Shown here: in pieces, positions 17,715 through 26,431 of the stretch
How the letters are laid out: each line of letters starts with the position of its first letter
Numbering within the stretch: position 1 is the stretch's first letter
Source of the DNA: Massilia sp. erpn
Lineage (GTDB): Bacteria > Pseudomonadota > Gammaproteobacteria > Burkholderiales > Burkholderiaceae_D
Reading direction: 5' to 3'
DNA: 64,000 nucleotides
Assembly (NCBI RefSeq): GCF_024400215.1
Contig: NZ_CP053748.1
Coordinates: 3,720,001-3,784,000, forward strand
Notes under the pieces: generated by a model
What the model saw: the letters and a program-made list of their open reading frames with translations, nothing else
Databases searched by the model: none
Told to the model about the DNA's origin: nothing
Made by a program: the position numbers and the translations under genes

Positions 17715-18476
17715 ATGAAGAACCATTTTAACTTTGGCCTGCTATTCACCGCATTCTGCCTGTTTATTAACAGCGCGTTTGCGGATGACACGGTCAGCGA
17801 AACCCGCGCCATCGACGCCAAGGTCGTGCGCGTCAAGCTGGACGGGGTCATCGACCTCAAGCTCAGGCAAGGGGCTGTGCCCTCGCTGGTGATCACCGGC
17901 GAAAAGCGCATCGTGTCCCGCATCACCGCCGCGCAGTCCGGCGACACCCTGTACCTCGATTCCGAGAGCCGGGGTGTCAAGCTGAACCGCAATTCGGTGC
18001 GCGCCGAACTGGTGCTGCCGCAGCTGCGCGAGGTGATTTCGGAGGGCGTCGGCACGACCGAAGTCAGTGGCTTCAGTGGGGAAGATATCGACATTACTCT
18101 GGACGGGGCGGGCAGCATGAAGGTGGTGTGCGACTACCGCCATATGCGGGCCAACCTCGGCGGCGTGGGCAGCATGCATGTCTGGGTCACGGACAACGAC
18201 AGCGTGGACCTGGACTTGCGCGGCGCCGGCTACATCACCCTCGGCGGGCGCAGCAAGCAGTTGCGCGCCTCGCTCGGTGGACTGGGTGGCTTGAATGCGC
18301 AGCAGTTCCAGGCTGACTCCGTGAATCTGGAGTTGAGCGGCCTCGGCAACGCCACCGTGACGGCCAAGACCAACGCCACGCTGAATTTAAGCGGCCTCGG
18401 TTCGGTCACGGTCTACGGCAAGCCGACCAACCGCAACGTGAGCGTGGACGGACTGGGTAAAGTCAGCTGGAAGTAA
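17715..18476 (+). CDS. secreted head-GIN domain (DUF2807) protein
   Basis: A 253-residue exported protein. The signal peptide MKNHFNFGLLFTAFCLFINS (cleavage near AFA-DD) fixes the start at 17715, behind AAGGAATT. The rest is a right-handed repetitive beta structure with recurrent glycine motifs (DGAGSMKV, GGVGSMHV, RGAGYITL, GGLGGLNA, SGLGNATV, SGLGSVTV, DGLGKVSW) spaced about 20 residues apart, typical of the putative auto-transporter adhesin head-GIN domain. Function in the family is not established; periplasmic or surface location is expected. Confidence 0.85.
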   Translation: MKNHFNFGLLFTAFCLFINSAFADDTVSETRAIDAKVVRVKLDGVIDLKLRQGAVPSLVITGEKRIVSRITAAQSGDTLYLDSESRGVKLNRNSVRAELVLPQLREVISEGVGTTEVSGFSGEDIDITLDGAGSMKVVCDYRHMRANLGGVGSMHVWVTDNDSVDLDLRGAGYITLGGRSKQLRASLGGLGGLNAQQFQADSVNLELSGLGNATVTAKTNATLNLSGLGSVTVYGKPTNRNVSVDGLGKVSWK

Positions 18477-18532
18477 ATGGTGTCCTGGAGACAGGGCAAT
18501 AAAACGAGAACGAATCCATTTTCTTACGCAAT

Positions 18533-19150
18533 ATGAAAAAATTAAAACAACTAATCATAGCGATAGGCATCGCGCTGGGCATGCACAGTGCCGCGCTGGC
18601 CGGGTTCGCAGAAGGCGCCACGGCGTATAACAGCAAGAACTATACGGTGGCTTTGAGAGAAATTGAACCGCTGGCGAAAGCCGGCAATACCGATGCCGAG
18701 CACCTGCTGGGCCTGATGTACTACATGGGCCGCGGCGTGCCGCAGGACTATAAGCAGGCACTGTCCTGGCACCGCCGGGCGGCGCAGAAGGGCAAGGCCG
18801 ACGCGCAGTATGTGGTGGGTGCCATGTATTACACCGGCAATGCCGTGATCCAGGACCATAAGCAGGCCGTGGTCTGGTTCCGCAAGGCCGCCGAGCAGGG
18901 CCATGCCGACGCGCAGCAGGTGCTGGGCCTGATGTACCGCTATCACATCGGCGGCATGCCGCAGGATAATGTGATCGCCTATATGCTGTGGAATCTGGCG
19001 GCGGCCAACGGTTCGGCCAATGCGGCCGAGCAGCGCGCGGCCGTGATGCGCAGCATGACGCAGGAGCAGATCGAGGAAGGTCAGTCGCTGTCGGCCTCGT
19101 GGAAGCGCGGCACGCCATTGCCGCGCGCTTCGCGCACCGGCGGCGGTTGA
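18533..19150 (+). CDS. secreted Sel1-repeat protein
   Basis: A 205-residue protein with a signal peptide (MKKLKQLIIAIGIALGMHSA, cleavage near ALA-GF) followed by about four Sel1-like alpha/alpha repeats of 36 residues. The repeat hallmarks AEHLLGLMYYMGRGVPQDYK, AQYVVGAMYYTGNAVIQDHK and AQQVLGLMYRYHIGGMPQDN are visible. Sel1 repeats mediate protein-protein contacts; the partner is unknown. It is a single-gene unit closed by a strong terminator. Confidence 0.88.
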   Translation: MKKLKQLIIAIGIALGMHSAALAGFAEGATAYNSKNYTVALREIEPLAKAGNTDAEHLLGLMYYMGRGVPQDYKQALSWHRRAAQKGKADAQYVVGAMYYTGNAVIQDHKQAVVWFRKAAEQGHADAQQVLGLMYRYHIGGMPQDNVIAYMLWNLAAANGSANAAEQRAAVMRSMTQEQIEEGQSLSASWKRGTPLPRASRTGGG

Positions 19151-19170
19151 GCCGAAGGCCAGTCTTGCGA

Positions 19171-19202
19171 TGCAAAACCCGGGTCCGTCCCGGGTTTTTG
19201 CA
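19171..19202 (+). terminator. intrinsic terminator after the Sel1-repeat gene
   Basis: Arms TGCAAAACCCGGG and CCCGGGTTTTTGCA enclose the 5-base loop TCCGT, with the uridine run inside the descending arm. The A/T-rich stem base makes it potentially bidirectional. It starts 21 bases after the stop codon. Confidence 0.88.
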
Positions 19203-19261
19203 TTCTGCGCGCCGCGCGGCGGCAGGGTAGAATCGCCGTTTCAATTTGAGCGGGGAATGCC

Positions 19262-20242
19262 ATGCGCGCCATCGAGATCAGCAAGCCGGGGGCAGCCGAT
19301 GTGCTGCGTGTCTGTGAACGTCCCATACCGGCGCTGAAAGCGGGCGAGCTGCGCATCAAGGTGCATGCGGCTGGCGTCAACCGGCCCGACGTGCTGCAGC
19401 GCATGGGCCATTACGCGCCGCCGCCGGGCGCCTCCGACCTGCCGGGCCTGGAAGTGGCGGGCGAGATCGTGGACGGTGACCTGGGCAGCAGCGGCTTCAA
19501 GGTCGGCGACCTGGTCTGCGCCCTGGTGCAGGGCGGCGGCTATGCCGAGTACTGCGCCGCGCCGGTGGGCCAGGTGCTGCCGATTCCCAAGGGCTGGTCG
19601 CCGCTGGAAGCGGCTTCCCTGCCCGAGACCTATTTCACAGTGTGGAGCAATGTTTTCGACCGCGCCGGCCTGAGCGGCCGCGAAACCCTGCTGGTGCAGG
19701 GTGGTACTTCGGGCATCGGCGTCACGGCCATCCAGCTGGCGCGCGCCTTCGGCCACCGCGTCTTCGCCACCGCCGGCAGCGAGGACAAGGCGCGTGCCTG
19801 CGAGCACCTGGGCGCCGAACGCGGCATCAACTACCGCCATGAGGACTTCGCCGAGGTGGTCAAGGCGCTGACCGGGGGCAGGGGCGCGGACGTGATCCTG
19901 GATATGGTGGCGGGCGACTACCTGCCGCGCGAGATCGCCTGCCTGGCCGACGACGGCCGCCTGGCCATCATCGCCCTGCTGGGCGGCGCCAAGGCCGAGC
20001 TGGACATGGGCCAGCTGCTGCGCCGCCGCCTGACCGTGACCGGCTCCACCCTGCGTCCGCGCTCGGTCGAGTTCAAGGCCGCCATCGCGGCCCAGCTGCG
20101 CCAGCGCGTCTGGCCGCTGCTCGAGCGCGGCGAGATCAAGCCCGTGATCTACCAGACCTTCCCGCTGGAGCAAGCCGCTGCCGCCCATGCGCTGATGGAA
20201 AGCAGTGCCCACGTCGGCAAGATCATGCTGCAACTGGTCTGA
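19262..20242 (+). CDS. NAD(P)H:quinone oxidoreductase, PIG3/zeta-crystallin type
   Basis: Medium-chain dehydrogenase/reductase of 326 residues without the zinc-binding cysteines of alcohol dehydrogenases. The N-terminal GroES-like domain has AGVNRPDVLQRMGHYAPPPG. The Rossmann domain has the cofactor motif VQGGTSGIGVTAIQLA near 143-158. The length and the YFTVWSNVFD segment fit the PIG3 family of NADPH-dependent quinone reductases. Cytosolic and probably monocistronic, lying between two terminator-like structures. Confidence 0.88.
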   Translation: MRAIEISKPGAADVLRVCERPIPALKAGELRIKVHAAGVNRPDVLQRMGHYAPPPGASDLPGLEVAGEIVDGDLGSSGFKVGDLVCALVQGGGYAEYCAAPVGQVLPIPKGWSPLEAASLPETYFTVWSNVFDRAGLSGRETLLVQGGTSGIGVTAIQLARAFGHRVFATAGSEDKARACEHLGAERGINYRHEDFAEVVKALTGGRGADVILDMVAGDYLPREIACLADDGRLAIIALLGGAKAELDMGQLLRRRLTVTGSTLRPRSVEFKAAIAAQLRQRVWPLLERGEIKPVIYQTFPLEQAAAAHALMESSAHVGKIMLQLV

Positions 20243-20289
20243 ATGGCCCAAAACGGCGCCGCGCCGCCGCCCTGGCGGCCGGGTCCGGT

Positions 20290-20319
20290 TTGACCGGGCT
20301 TTGCGCTGCAAGTTACAAT
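20290..20319 (+). promoter_or_regulatory. sigma-70 type promoter of tpiA
   Basis: TTGACC (20290-20295) and TACAAT (20314-20319) are spaced by 18 bases, 27 bases before the tpiA start codon. The -35 hexamer overlaps a small CCGG-TTTGA-CCGG hairpin that may end the upstream transcript. Confidence 0.6.
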
Positions 20320-20345
20320 TATGGGTTATTAAAATTTAGGCTACT

Positions 20346-21095
20346 ATGCGACGCAAACTCGTTATCGGCAATTGGAAGATGAACGGCAGTCGTACCGGCA
20401 ATACGGTACTGCTGTCCGGGATTGTGGCCGGCCTGGCTTCGGCCAAGGCCGATTGTGCGGTATGCGCGCCAGCCCCGTATCTGGCCCAGTGCCAGGCTGA
20501 ACTGGCGGGTACGCCAGTGGCGTGGGGTGCGCAGGATGTGTCGGCCCAGGCTTCCGGCGCCTACACCGGCGAAGTGGCGGCGTCCATGCTGCAGGATTTC
20601 GGCTGCCGCTATGCGATCGTCGGCCACTCCGAGCGTCGCGCCTATCATGGTGAAAGCAATGAATTGGTGGCGCAGAAGGCGCAGGCGGCTCTGGCTGCTG
20701 GCCTGATCCCCGTGGTCTGCGTCGGCGAGACCCTGGCCGAGCGCGAAGCCGGGCAGACCGGTGCCGTGGTCGGCGCCCAGCTGCAAGCCGTGCTGGACCT
20801 GCTGGACAATGCCGCCCTGGCCAAGATCGTGCTCGCCTACGAGCCGGTCTGGGCCATCGGCACCGGCAAGACCGCGACCCCGGCCATGGCGCAAGAGGTG
20901 CACGCTTTATTGCGCCAGCAAGTGGCCGAACGTAGCGCGGAAGCCGCATCCGGCATGCAGATTTTGTACGGCGGCAGCATGAAACCCGAAAATGCGGGAG
21001 AATTGCTGGCCCAGGCAGATATTGACGGCGGCCTGATTGGCGGCGCCGCACTGAAGGCGGCGGATTTCCTGGCGATTATCCGCGCGGCTGAATAA
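20346..21095 (+). CDS. tpiA: triose-phosphate isomerase
   Basis: A 249-residue TIM barrel converting dihydroxyacetone phosphate and glyceraldehyde 3-phosphate. Substrate lysine in IGNWKMNG, electrophile histidine in IVGHSERR, catalytic glutamate in [12 protein letters not shown] and the phosphate-gripping [11 protein letters not shown] and IGGAAL segments are all intact. It is followed 37 bases later by secG, the usual betaproteobacterial order tpiA-secG-tRNA-Leu-nuo. Confidence 0.97.
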   Translation: MRRKLVIGNWKMNGSRTGNTVLLSGIVAGLASAKADCAVCAPAPYLAQCQAELAGTPVAWGAQDVSAQASGAYTGEVAASMLQDFGCRYAIVGHSERRAYHGESNELVAQKAQAALAAGLIPVVCVGETLAEREAGQTGAVVGAQLQAVLDLLDNAALAKIVLAYEPVWAIGTGKTATPAMAQEVHALLRQQVAERSAEAASGMQILYGGSMKPENAGELLAQADIDGGLIGGAALKAADFLAIIRAAE

Positions 21096-21132
21096 GCATT
21101 TTTGAAACAGCTTTATTTGAGAATGGAATAGC

Positions 21133-21570
21133 ATGAACACCTTGTTCAATTTGGTTATTGTGGTACAGGTTTTGTCGGCGCTGGCCATTATCGGCCTGGT
21201 GCTGCTGCAGCACGGTAAGGGTGCCGATATGGGCGCCGCCTTCGGTTCCGGCGCCTCGGGCAGCCTGTTTGGCGCCACCGGTTCCTCCAACTTCATGTCG
21301 AAGTCGACGGCGGTGGCGGCGGCGATCTTCTTCTCCGCTACCCTGGGCCTGTCGACCATGGCCACCCAGCGCGGCGCGGTCAGCACCAGCGGCGGCGTGA
21401 TGCAAAATGTGAACACCCCGGCGCCAGCGCCGGTAAAAGGTTCGGCGGCGATTCCATCGGCAGCGCCACAAGCGCCCGCGGAAGCGCCTGCAGCCTCGGC
21501 TCCAGCCGCTGCGGCTCCTGCAGCCGCTGCGCCTGCATCGAGCGCTCCTGGCGCGCAAATCCCGAAGTAA
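21133..21570 (+). CDS. secG: protein translocase subunit SecG
   Basis: A 145-residue inner-membrane subunit of the SecYEG channel. Two hydrophobic helices lie at about 2-24 and 57-77, and the conserved cytoplasmic loop LLQHGKGADMGAAFGSGASG between them is typical. After the second helix comes an alanine/proline-rich tail of about 60 residues (repeats of APAAAAPAAAAPA type), longer than in E. coli SecG (110 residues) and of low complexity. Confidence 0.95.
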   Translation: MNTLFNLVIVVQVLSALAIIGLVLLQHGKGADMGAAFGSGASGSLFGATGSSNFMSKSTAVAAAIFFSATLGLSTMATQRGAVSTSGGVMQNVNTPAPAPVKGSAAIPSAAPQAPAEAPAASAPAAAAPAAAAPASSAPGAQIPK

Positions 21571-21667
21571 TATCGGGCTTTGCAAAAGTTTTTCCGCTTT
21601 TTGTCCTTGTTTTACTGCAATTCGCATTAACAAAGTAGTGAAACCAGAGTAGAATAGCGGCCTTAAT

Positions 21668-21752
21668 GCCGACGTGGTGAAATTGGTAGACACGCTATCT
21701 TGAGGGGGTAGTGGCGCAAGCTGTACGAGTTCGAGTCTCGTCGTCGGCACCA
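21668..21752 (+). tRNA. tRNA-Leu (anticodon GAG)
   Basis: The acceptor stem GCCGACG (21668-21674) pairs with CGTCGGC (21742-21748), followed by discriminator A and an encoded CCA. The D arm contains TGAAATTGGTAGAC, and the anticodon arm CTATC-TTGAGGG-GGTAG gives anticodon GAG. The long variable arm TGGCGCAAGCTG marks a class II tRNA. The T arm ACGAGTTCGAGTCTCGT is regular. Length 85 fits leucine. Confidence 0.95.
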
Positions 21753-21765
21753 TAAAAAATCTAAA

Positions 21766-21814
21766 AGCCAGCAAGGGCGCATGGGCATCGGCTCTTGCCT
21801 AGGCTGGTTTTTTT
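21766..21814 (+). terminator. terminator after tRNA-Leu
   Basis: Arms AGCC/GGCT (21766-21769 and 21802-21805) continue inward, past a bulge, into GCAAGGG/CTCTTGC, and the structure is followed by a seven-base T run (21808-21814). It separates the tRNA from the nuo operon promoter region. Confidence 0.75.
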
Positions 21815-21929
21815 ACGAGGATGTGTCGTTTGATCCTGGTCTCAGCTTCTGATTGGGGTCGAGCGTTAAATGCACCGCAAAGTACCGCGCTGCTCTCCTG
21901 ACCGATCGTTCAACATAAGCTAATCAACC

Positions 21930-22289
21930 GTGAACCTCGAAAATTACTTCCCCGTCCTGTTGTTCCTCTTAGTCGGCATTGGTGTCGGCGTAGTTCCCCA
22001 GCTGCTGGGCCGTTTCCTCGGTCCGAATAAACCCGATGCAGCGAAACTCTCCCCTTACGAGTGCGGCTTCGAAGCCTTCGAAGACGCGCGTATGAAATTC
22101 GACGTGCGCTACTACCTCGTCGCAATTCTGTTCATTTTGTTCGATCTGGAAACGGCATTCTTCTTCCCCTGGGGCGTCTCCATGCGCGAACTGGGCTGGC
22201 AGGGATACGTGACGATGATGGTGTTCATCGCCGAATTCGTGGTCGGTTTTTGGTATATCTGGAAGAAAGGTGCCCTTGATTGGGAATAA
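21930..22289 (+). CDS. nuoA: NADH-quinone oxidoreductase subunit A
   Basis: A 119-residue membrane subunit of complex I with three hydrophobic helices (about 6-28, 62-82 and 88-110). The conserved loop [20 protein letters not shown] carries the cysteine typical of NuoA/ND3. The start codon is GTG at 21930. First gene of a 14-gene operon nuoA-N on the plus strand with very short gaps or overlaps throughout. Confidence 0.96.
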   Translation: MNLENYFPVLLFLLVGIGVGVVPQLLGRFLGPNKPDAAKLSPYECGFEAFEDARMKFDVRYYLVAILFILFDLETAFFFPWGVSMRELGWQGYVTMMVFIAEFVVGFWYIWKKGALDWE

Positions 22290-22292
22290 GCC

Positions 22293-22769
22293 ATGTCTAT
22301 TGAAGGCGTATTAAACGAAGGTTTCATCACCACGACGGCCGACAAGCTGATTAACTGGGCGCGCACGGGTTCCATGTACCCGATGACGTTCGGTCTGGCT
22401 TGCTGCGCGGTGGAGATGATGCATGCAGGTGCGGCCCGTTACGACCTTGAGCGTTTCGGTTTCATGTTCCGTCCATCCCCGCGTCAGTCCGACGTGATGA
22501 TTGTTGCCGGCACGCTGTGCAACAAGATGGCGCCGGCGCTGCGCAAGGTCTACGACCAGATGCCGGAGCCGCGCTGGGTGATCTCCATGGGTTCCTGCGC
22601 CAATGGCGGCGGCTACTACCACTACTCCTACTCGGTGGTGCGCGGTTGCGACCGCATTGTGCCGGTGGACGTGTATGTGCCAGGCTGCCCGCCGACCGCG
22701 GAAGCCCTGCTGTACGGCATTCTGCAGCTGCACAACAAGATCAAGCGAACCAATACGATCGCGCGCTAA
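22293..22769 (+). CDS. nuoB: NADH-quinone oxidoreductase subunit B
   Basis: A 158-residue peripheral-arm subunit that binds the terminal [4Fe-4S] cluster N2. The ligands appear as the tandem CC in [10 protein letters not shown], then C in [10 protein letters not shown] and C in [10 protein letters not shown]. Begins three bases after nuoA. It hands electrons to ubiquinone at the membrane junction with NuoD and NuoH. Confidence 0.97.
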   Translation: MSIEGVLNEGFITTTADKLINWARTGSMYPMTFGLACCAVEMMHAGAARYDLERFGFMFRPSPRQSDVMIVAGTLCNKMAPALRKVYDQMPEPRWVISMGSCANGGGYYHYSYSVVRGCDRIVPVDVYVPGCPPTAEALLYGILQLHNKIKRTNTIAR

Positions 22770-22783
22770 GGGCTGTACTGAAT

Positions 22784-23377
22784 ATGACTACACATCTGGA
22801 AACACTGGTCGCCGCCCTGCAAAGCACACTGGGCGAGCGGGCCGAAATCACGGTCGCCCTGGGCGAAGTGACGGTGGTGCTGAAAGCCGCCGACTACCAC
22901 CAAGCAATGAAACAGCTGCGCGATGACGCAGCTTTGCGTTTTGATACGCTGATCGATTTGTGCGGCGTGGATTATCAAAGCTACGGCGAAGGCGCCTGGG
23001 ACGGTCTGCGTTTCGCCGCCGTTACCCACCTGCTGTCGGTCGAGAAAAACTGGCGCGTGCGCGTGCGCGTGTTCGCGCCGGACGACGACATGCCGCTGGT
23101 GCCGTCGGTGGTGGACATCTGGCGTGCCGCCAACTGGTTCGAGCGCGAAGCGTTCGACCTGTACGGCATCCTGTTCGAAGGCCACAACGACCTGCGCCGC
23201 ATTCTGACCGACTACGGCTTCATCGGCCACCCGTTCCGCAAGGACTTCCCGGTATCGGGCTATGTGGAAATGCGCTACGACCCTGAGCAGAAGCGCGTGA
23301 TCTACCAGCCTGTGACGATCGAACCGCGCGAGAACGTGCCGCGCGTGATCCGCGAAGAAAACTACGGGATGAAATAA
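22784..23377 (+). CDS. nuoC: NADH-quinone oxidoreductase subunit C
   Basis: A 197-residue peripheral-arm subunit (30-kDa type). The family signature ERE(A)[17 protein letters not shown] and the C-terminal [19 protein letters not shown] are present. The frame extends upstream, but the ATG at 22784, 14 bases after nuoB, gives the usual length. It is separate from nuoD, unlike the nuoCD fusion of E. coli; the stop and the nuoD start share one base. Confidence 0.96.
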   Translation: MTTHLETLVAALQSTLGERAEITVALGEVTVVLKAADYHQAMKQLRDDAALRFDTLIDLCGVDYQSYGEGAWDGLRFAAVTHLLSVEKNWRVRVRVFAPDDDMPLVPSVVDIWRAANWFEREAFDLYGILFEGHNDLRRILTDYGFIGHPFRKDFPVSGYVEMRYDPEQKRVIYQPVTIEPRENVPRVIREENYGMK

Positions 23378-24630
23378 TGGCTGAGATTAAGAACTACACC
23401 CTGAACTTTGGTCCGCAGCACCCGGCAGCGCACGGCGTGCTGCGCCTGGTGCTGGAGCTGGACGGCGAGGTGATCCAGCGCGCCGACCCGCATATCGGCC
23501 TGCTGCACCGCGCCACCGAAAAACTGGCCGAGCAGAAGACCTATCTGCAATCGGTGCCGTACATGGACCGCCTCGACTACGTGTCGATGATGTGCAACGA
23601 GCACGCCTACGTGATGGCGATCGAGAAGCTGCTGGGTCTCGAAGTGCCGCTGCGCGCGCAGTACATCCGCGTCATGTTCGACGAGATCACCCGTCTGCTG
23701 AACCATCTGCTGTGGCTCGGCGCGCACGCGCTGGACGTCGGTGCCATGGGCCCGTTCCTGTACGCCTTCCGCGACCGCGAAGACCTGATGGACTGCTACG
23801 AAGCGGTATCGGGCGCGCGCATGCACGCGGCCTACTACCGTCCGGGCGGCGTGTACCGCGACCTGCCGGACGTCATGCCGCAGTACAAGGCATCGCTGAT
23901 CCGCAACGCGAAGGCACTGGCCGAGCGTAACGAGAACCGCCAGGGCTCGATGCTGGACTTCATCGAAGACTTCACGCGCCGCTTCCCGACCTATGTCGAC
24001 GAATACGAAACCCTGCTGACCGATAACCGTATCTGGAAGCAGCGTACCGTGGGCGTGGGCGTGGTGTCGCCGGAAGACGCGAAAGCCATGGGCTTCACCG
24101 GCGCCATGCTGCGCGGCTCGGGCGTGGCCTGGGACCTGCGCAAGAACCAGCCTTATGAAGTGTACGATCTGATGGATTTCGATATCCCGATCGGCACCAA
24201 CGGCGACAGCTACGACCGTTACCTGGTGCGTATCGAAGAGATGCGCCAGTCGAACCGCATCATCAAGCAGTGCGTGGAGTGGCTGCGCAACAATCCAGGT
24301 CCGGTCATGTCCAGCAACCGCAAGGTGGCGCCGCCATCGCGCGTGGACATGAAGACCAATATGGAATCGCTGATCCACCACTTCAAGCTGTTTACCGAAG
24401 GTTTCCACGTGCCGCCAGGCGAAGCTTACAGCGCCGTGGAGCACCCGAAGGGCGAATTCGGTATTTACCTGGTGTCGGATGGCGCCAACAAGCCGTACCG
24501 CATGAAGATCCGCGCACCGGGCTTTGCCCACCTGCAGGGTCTGGACGAAATGGCACGCGGCCACATGATCGCCGACGCCGTGACCATCATCGGTACCCAG
24601 GATATCGTTTTCGGCGAAATCGACAGATAA
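23377..24630 (+). CDS. nuoD: NADH-quinone oxidoreductase subunit D
   Basis: A 417-residue 49-kDa subunit lining the quinone cavity. It opens with the conserved [15 protein letters not shown]. Other conserved stretches are [12 protein letters not shown], the quinone-site neighbourhood [17 protein letters not shown], and the C-terminal [22 protein letters not shown]. Related to [NiFe]-hydrogenase large subunits but without the metal-binding cysteines. Confidence 0.97.
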   Translation: MAEIKNYTLNFGPQHPAAHGVLRLVLELDGEVIQRADPHIGLLHRATEKLAEQKTYLQSVPYMDRLDYVSMMCNEHAYVMAIEKLLGLEVPLRAQYIRVMFDEITRLLNHLLWLGAHALDVGAMGPFLYAFRDREDLMDCYEAVSGARMHAAYYRPGGVYRDLPDVMPQYKASLIRNAKALAERNENRQGSMLDFIEDFTRRFPTYVDEYETLLTDNRIWKQRTVGVGVVSPEDAKAMGFTGAMLRGSGVAWDLRKNQPYEVYDLMDFDIPIGTNGDSYDRYLVRIEEMRQSNRIIKQCVEWLRNNPGPVMSSNRKVAPPSRVDMKTNMESLIHHFKLFTEGFHVPPGEAYSAVEHPKGEFGIYLVSDGANKPYRMKIRAPGFAHLQGLDEMARGHMIADAVTIIGTQDIVFGEIDR

Positions 24631-24647
24631 GTCCCAGAGGCATACGT

Positions 24648-25127
24648 ATGTTGTTATCAGAGCAGTGCTACAAAAAAATCGACCGCGAGTTGGCCAAGTA
24701 CCCGGCCGACCAGCGCCAGTCGGCCGTGATGGCCTCGCTGGCCCACGCCCAGGTTGAACTGGGCTGGCTGTCGCCGGAAACCATGAAGGAAATCGCCGAC
24801 TACATCGGCATGCCGGCCATCGCCGTGCAGGAAGTGGCGACCTTCTACAATATGTATAACCTGAAGCCGGTCGGCAAGCACAAGATCACCGTGTGCACCA
24901 ACCTGCCTTGCGCCCTGTCGGGCGGCGAGCGCGCGGCTAAACACCTGAAAGAAAAACTGGGCATCGACTACCGCGAAACCTCCGGCGACGGCGAGTTCAC
25001 GCTGATGGAAGGCGAGTGCATGGGCGCCTGCGGCGACGCACCGGTGCTGCTGGTGAACAACCATCGCATGTGCAGCCATATGTCCAATGACAAAATCGAT
25101 GCCCTCGTGGAGGAACTGAAGAAATGA
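24648..25127 (+). CDS. nuoE: NADH-quinone oxidoreductase subunit E
   Basis: A 159-residue 24-kDa subunit with a thioredoxin-like fold binding a [2Fe-2S] cluster (N1a). Ligand cysteines are in [12 protein letters not shown] and [16 protein letters not shown]. The ATG at 24648 is chosen because the upstream extension overlaps nuoD. It overlaps nuoF by four bases (ATGA). Confidence 0.96.
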   Translation: MLLSEQCYKKIDRELAKYPADQRQSAVMASLAHAQVELGWLSPETMKEIADYIGMPAIAVQEVATFYNMYNLKPVGKHKITVCTNLPCALSGGERAAKHLKEKLGIDYRETSGDGEFTLMEGECMGACGDAPVLLVNNHRMCSHMSNDKIDALVEELKK

Positions 25128-26419
25128 CCTCGCTCCACAACCGTCACATCGACCCGCTGATCCTCAAGGATCTGACCGGCGACAACTGGCACCTGGCCGA
25201 CTACGTGAAACGTGGCGGCTACTCGGCGCTGCGCCGCATCCTGGAAGAGAAGATCGCGCCGGAAACCATCATCGCCGACCTGAAGACCTCCGGCCTGCGC
25301 GGCCGCGGCGGCGCCGGTTTCCCGACCGGCCTGAAATGGTCCTTCATGCCGCGCCAGTTCCCTGGCCAGAAATACCTCGTCTGCAATACAGATGAAGGCG
25401 AACCTGGTACTTTCAAGGACCGCGACATCATTCGTTACAACCCCCATGCCCTGATCGAGGGCATGGCCATCGGCGCTTACGCCATGGGCATCACCGTGGG
25501 CTACAACTATATCCACGGCGAGATCTTCCAGGATTACCTGCGCTTCGAGGAAGCGCTGGAAGAGGCGCGTGCCGCCGGCTTCCTGGGCGATAAGATCATG
25601 GGCAGCGATTTCAGCTTCCAGCTGCACGCCCACCATGGCTATGGCGCCTACATCTGCGGCGAAGAGACCGCGCTGCTCGAATCGCTGGAAGGCAAAAAAG
25701 GCCAGCCGCGCTTCAAGCCGCCTTTCCCTGCGTCCTTCGGCCTGTACGGCAAGCCGACCACCATCAACAACACCGAGACCTTCGCGGCCGTGCCGTTCAT
25801 CCTGAACGTGGGCGCCGAGAAGTATCTGGGCATGGGCAAGCCGAACAACGGCGGCACCAAGATCTTCTCGATCTCGGGCGACGTCGAACGTCCAGGCAAT
25901 TACGAAGTCCCGCTGGGCACGCCTTTCGCCAAGCTGATGGAACTGGCCGGCGGCATGCGCGGCGGCAAAAAGATCAAGGCCGTGATTCCGGGCGGTTCCT
26001 CCGCGCCGGTGATCCGCGGCGAGATCATGATGGACACCGATCTGGATTACGATTCGATCGCCAAGGCCGGCTCCATGCTCGGTTCGGGCGCCGTGATCGT
26101 GATGGACGAAACGCGCTGCATGGTCAAGGCGCTGGAGCGCCTGTCCTACTTCTACTTTGAAGAATCCTGCGGCCAGTGCACCCCATGCCGCGAAGGCACG
26201 GGCTGGATGTACCGCATGATCCACCGCATCGAGCACGGCCAGGGCCGCGCCTCCGATCTGGACATGCTGAACTCCATCGCAGACAACATCCAGGGCCGCA
26301 CGATCTGCGCGCTGGGCGACGCTGCCGCCATGCCGGTACGCGCCTTCGTCAAGCAGTTCCGCGAAGAATTTGAATATCACGTCGAGCACAAGCACTGCCT
26401 GGTGCCGGCATACATCTAA
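25124..26419 (+). CDS. nuoF: NADH-quinone oxidoreductase subunit F
   Basis: A 431-residue 51-kDa subunit holding FMN, the NADH site and cluster N3. The glycine-rich NADH/FMN segment [18 protein letters not shown], the second motif [15 protein letters not shown] [18 protein letters not shown], and the cluster motif [15 protein letters not shown] are visible. This is where NADH is oxidised. Confidence 0.97.
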   Translation: MTSLHNRHIDPLILKDLTGDNWHLADYVKRGGYSALRRILEEKIAPETIIADLKTSGLRGRGGAGFPTGLKWSFMPRQFPGQKYLVCNTDEGEPGTFKDRDIIRYNPHALIEGMAIGAYAMGITVGYNYIHGEIFQDYLRFEEALEEARAAGFLGDKIMGSDFSFQLHAHHGYGAYICGEETALLESLEGKKGQPRFKPPFPASFGLYGKPTTINNTETFAAVPFILNVGAEKYLGMGKPNNGGTKIFSISGDVERPGNYEVPLGTPFAKLMELAGGMRGGKKIKAVIPGGSSAPVIRGEIMMDTDLDYDSIAKAGSMLGSGAVIVMDETRCMVKALERLSYFYFEESCGQCTPCREGTGWMYRMIHRIEHGQGRASDLDMLNSIADNIQGRTICALGDAAAMPVRAFVKQFREEFEYHVEHKHCLVPAYI

Positions 26420-26431
26420 GCTGCGATCATC

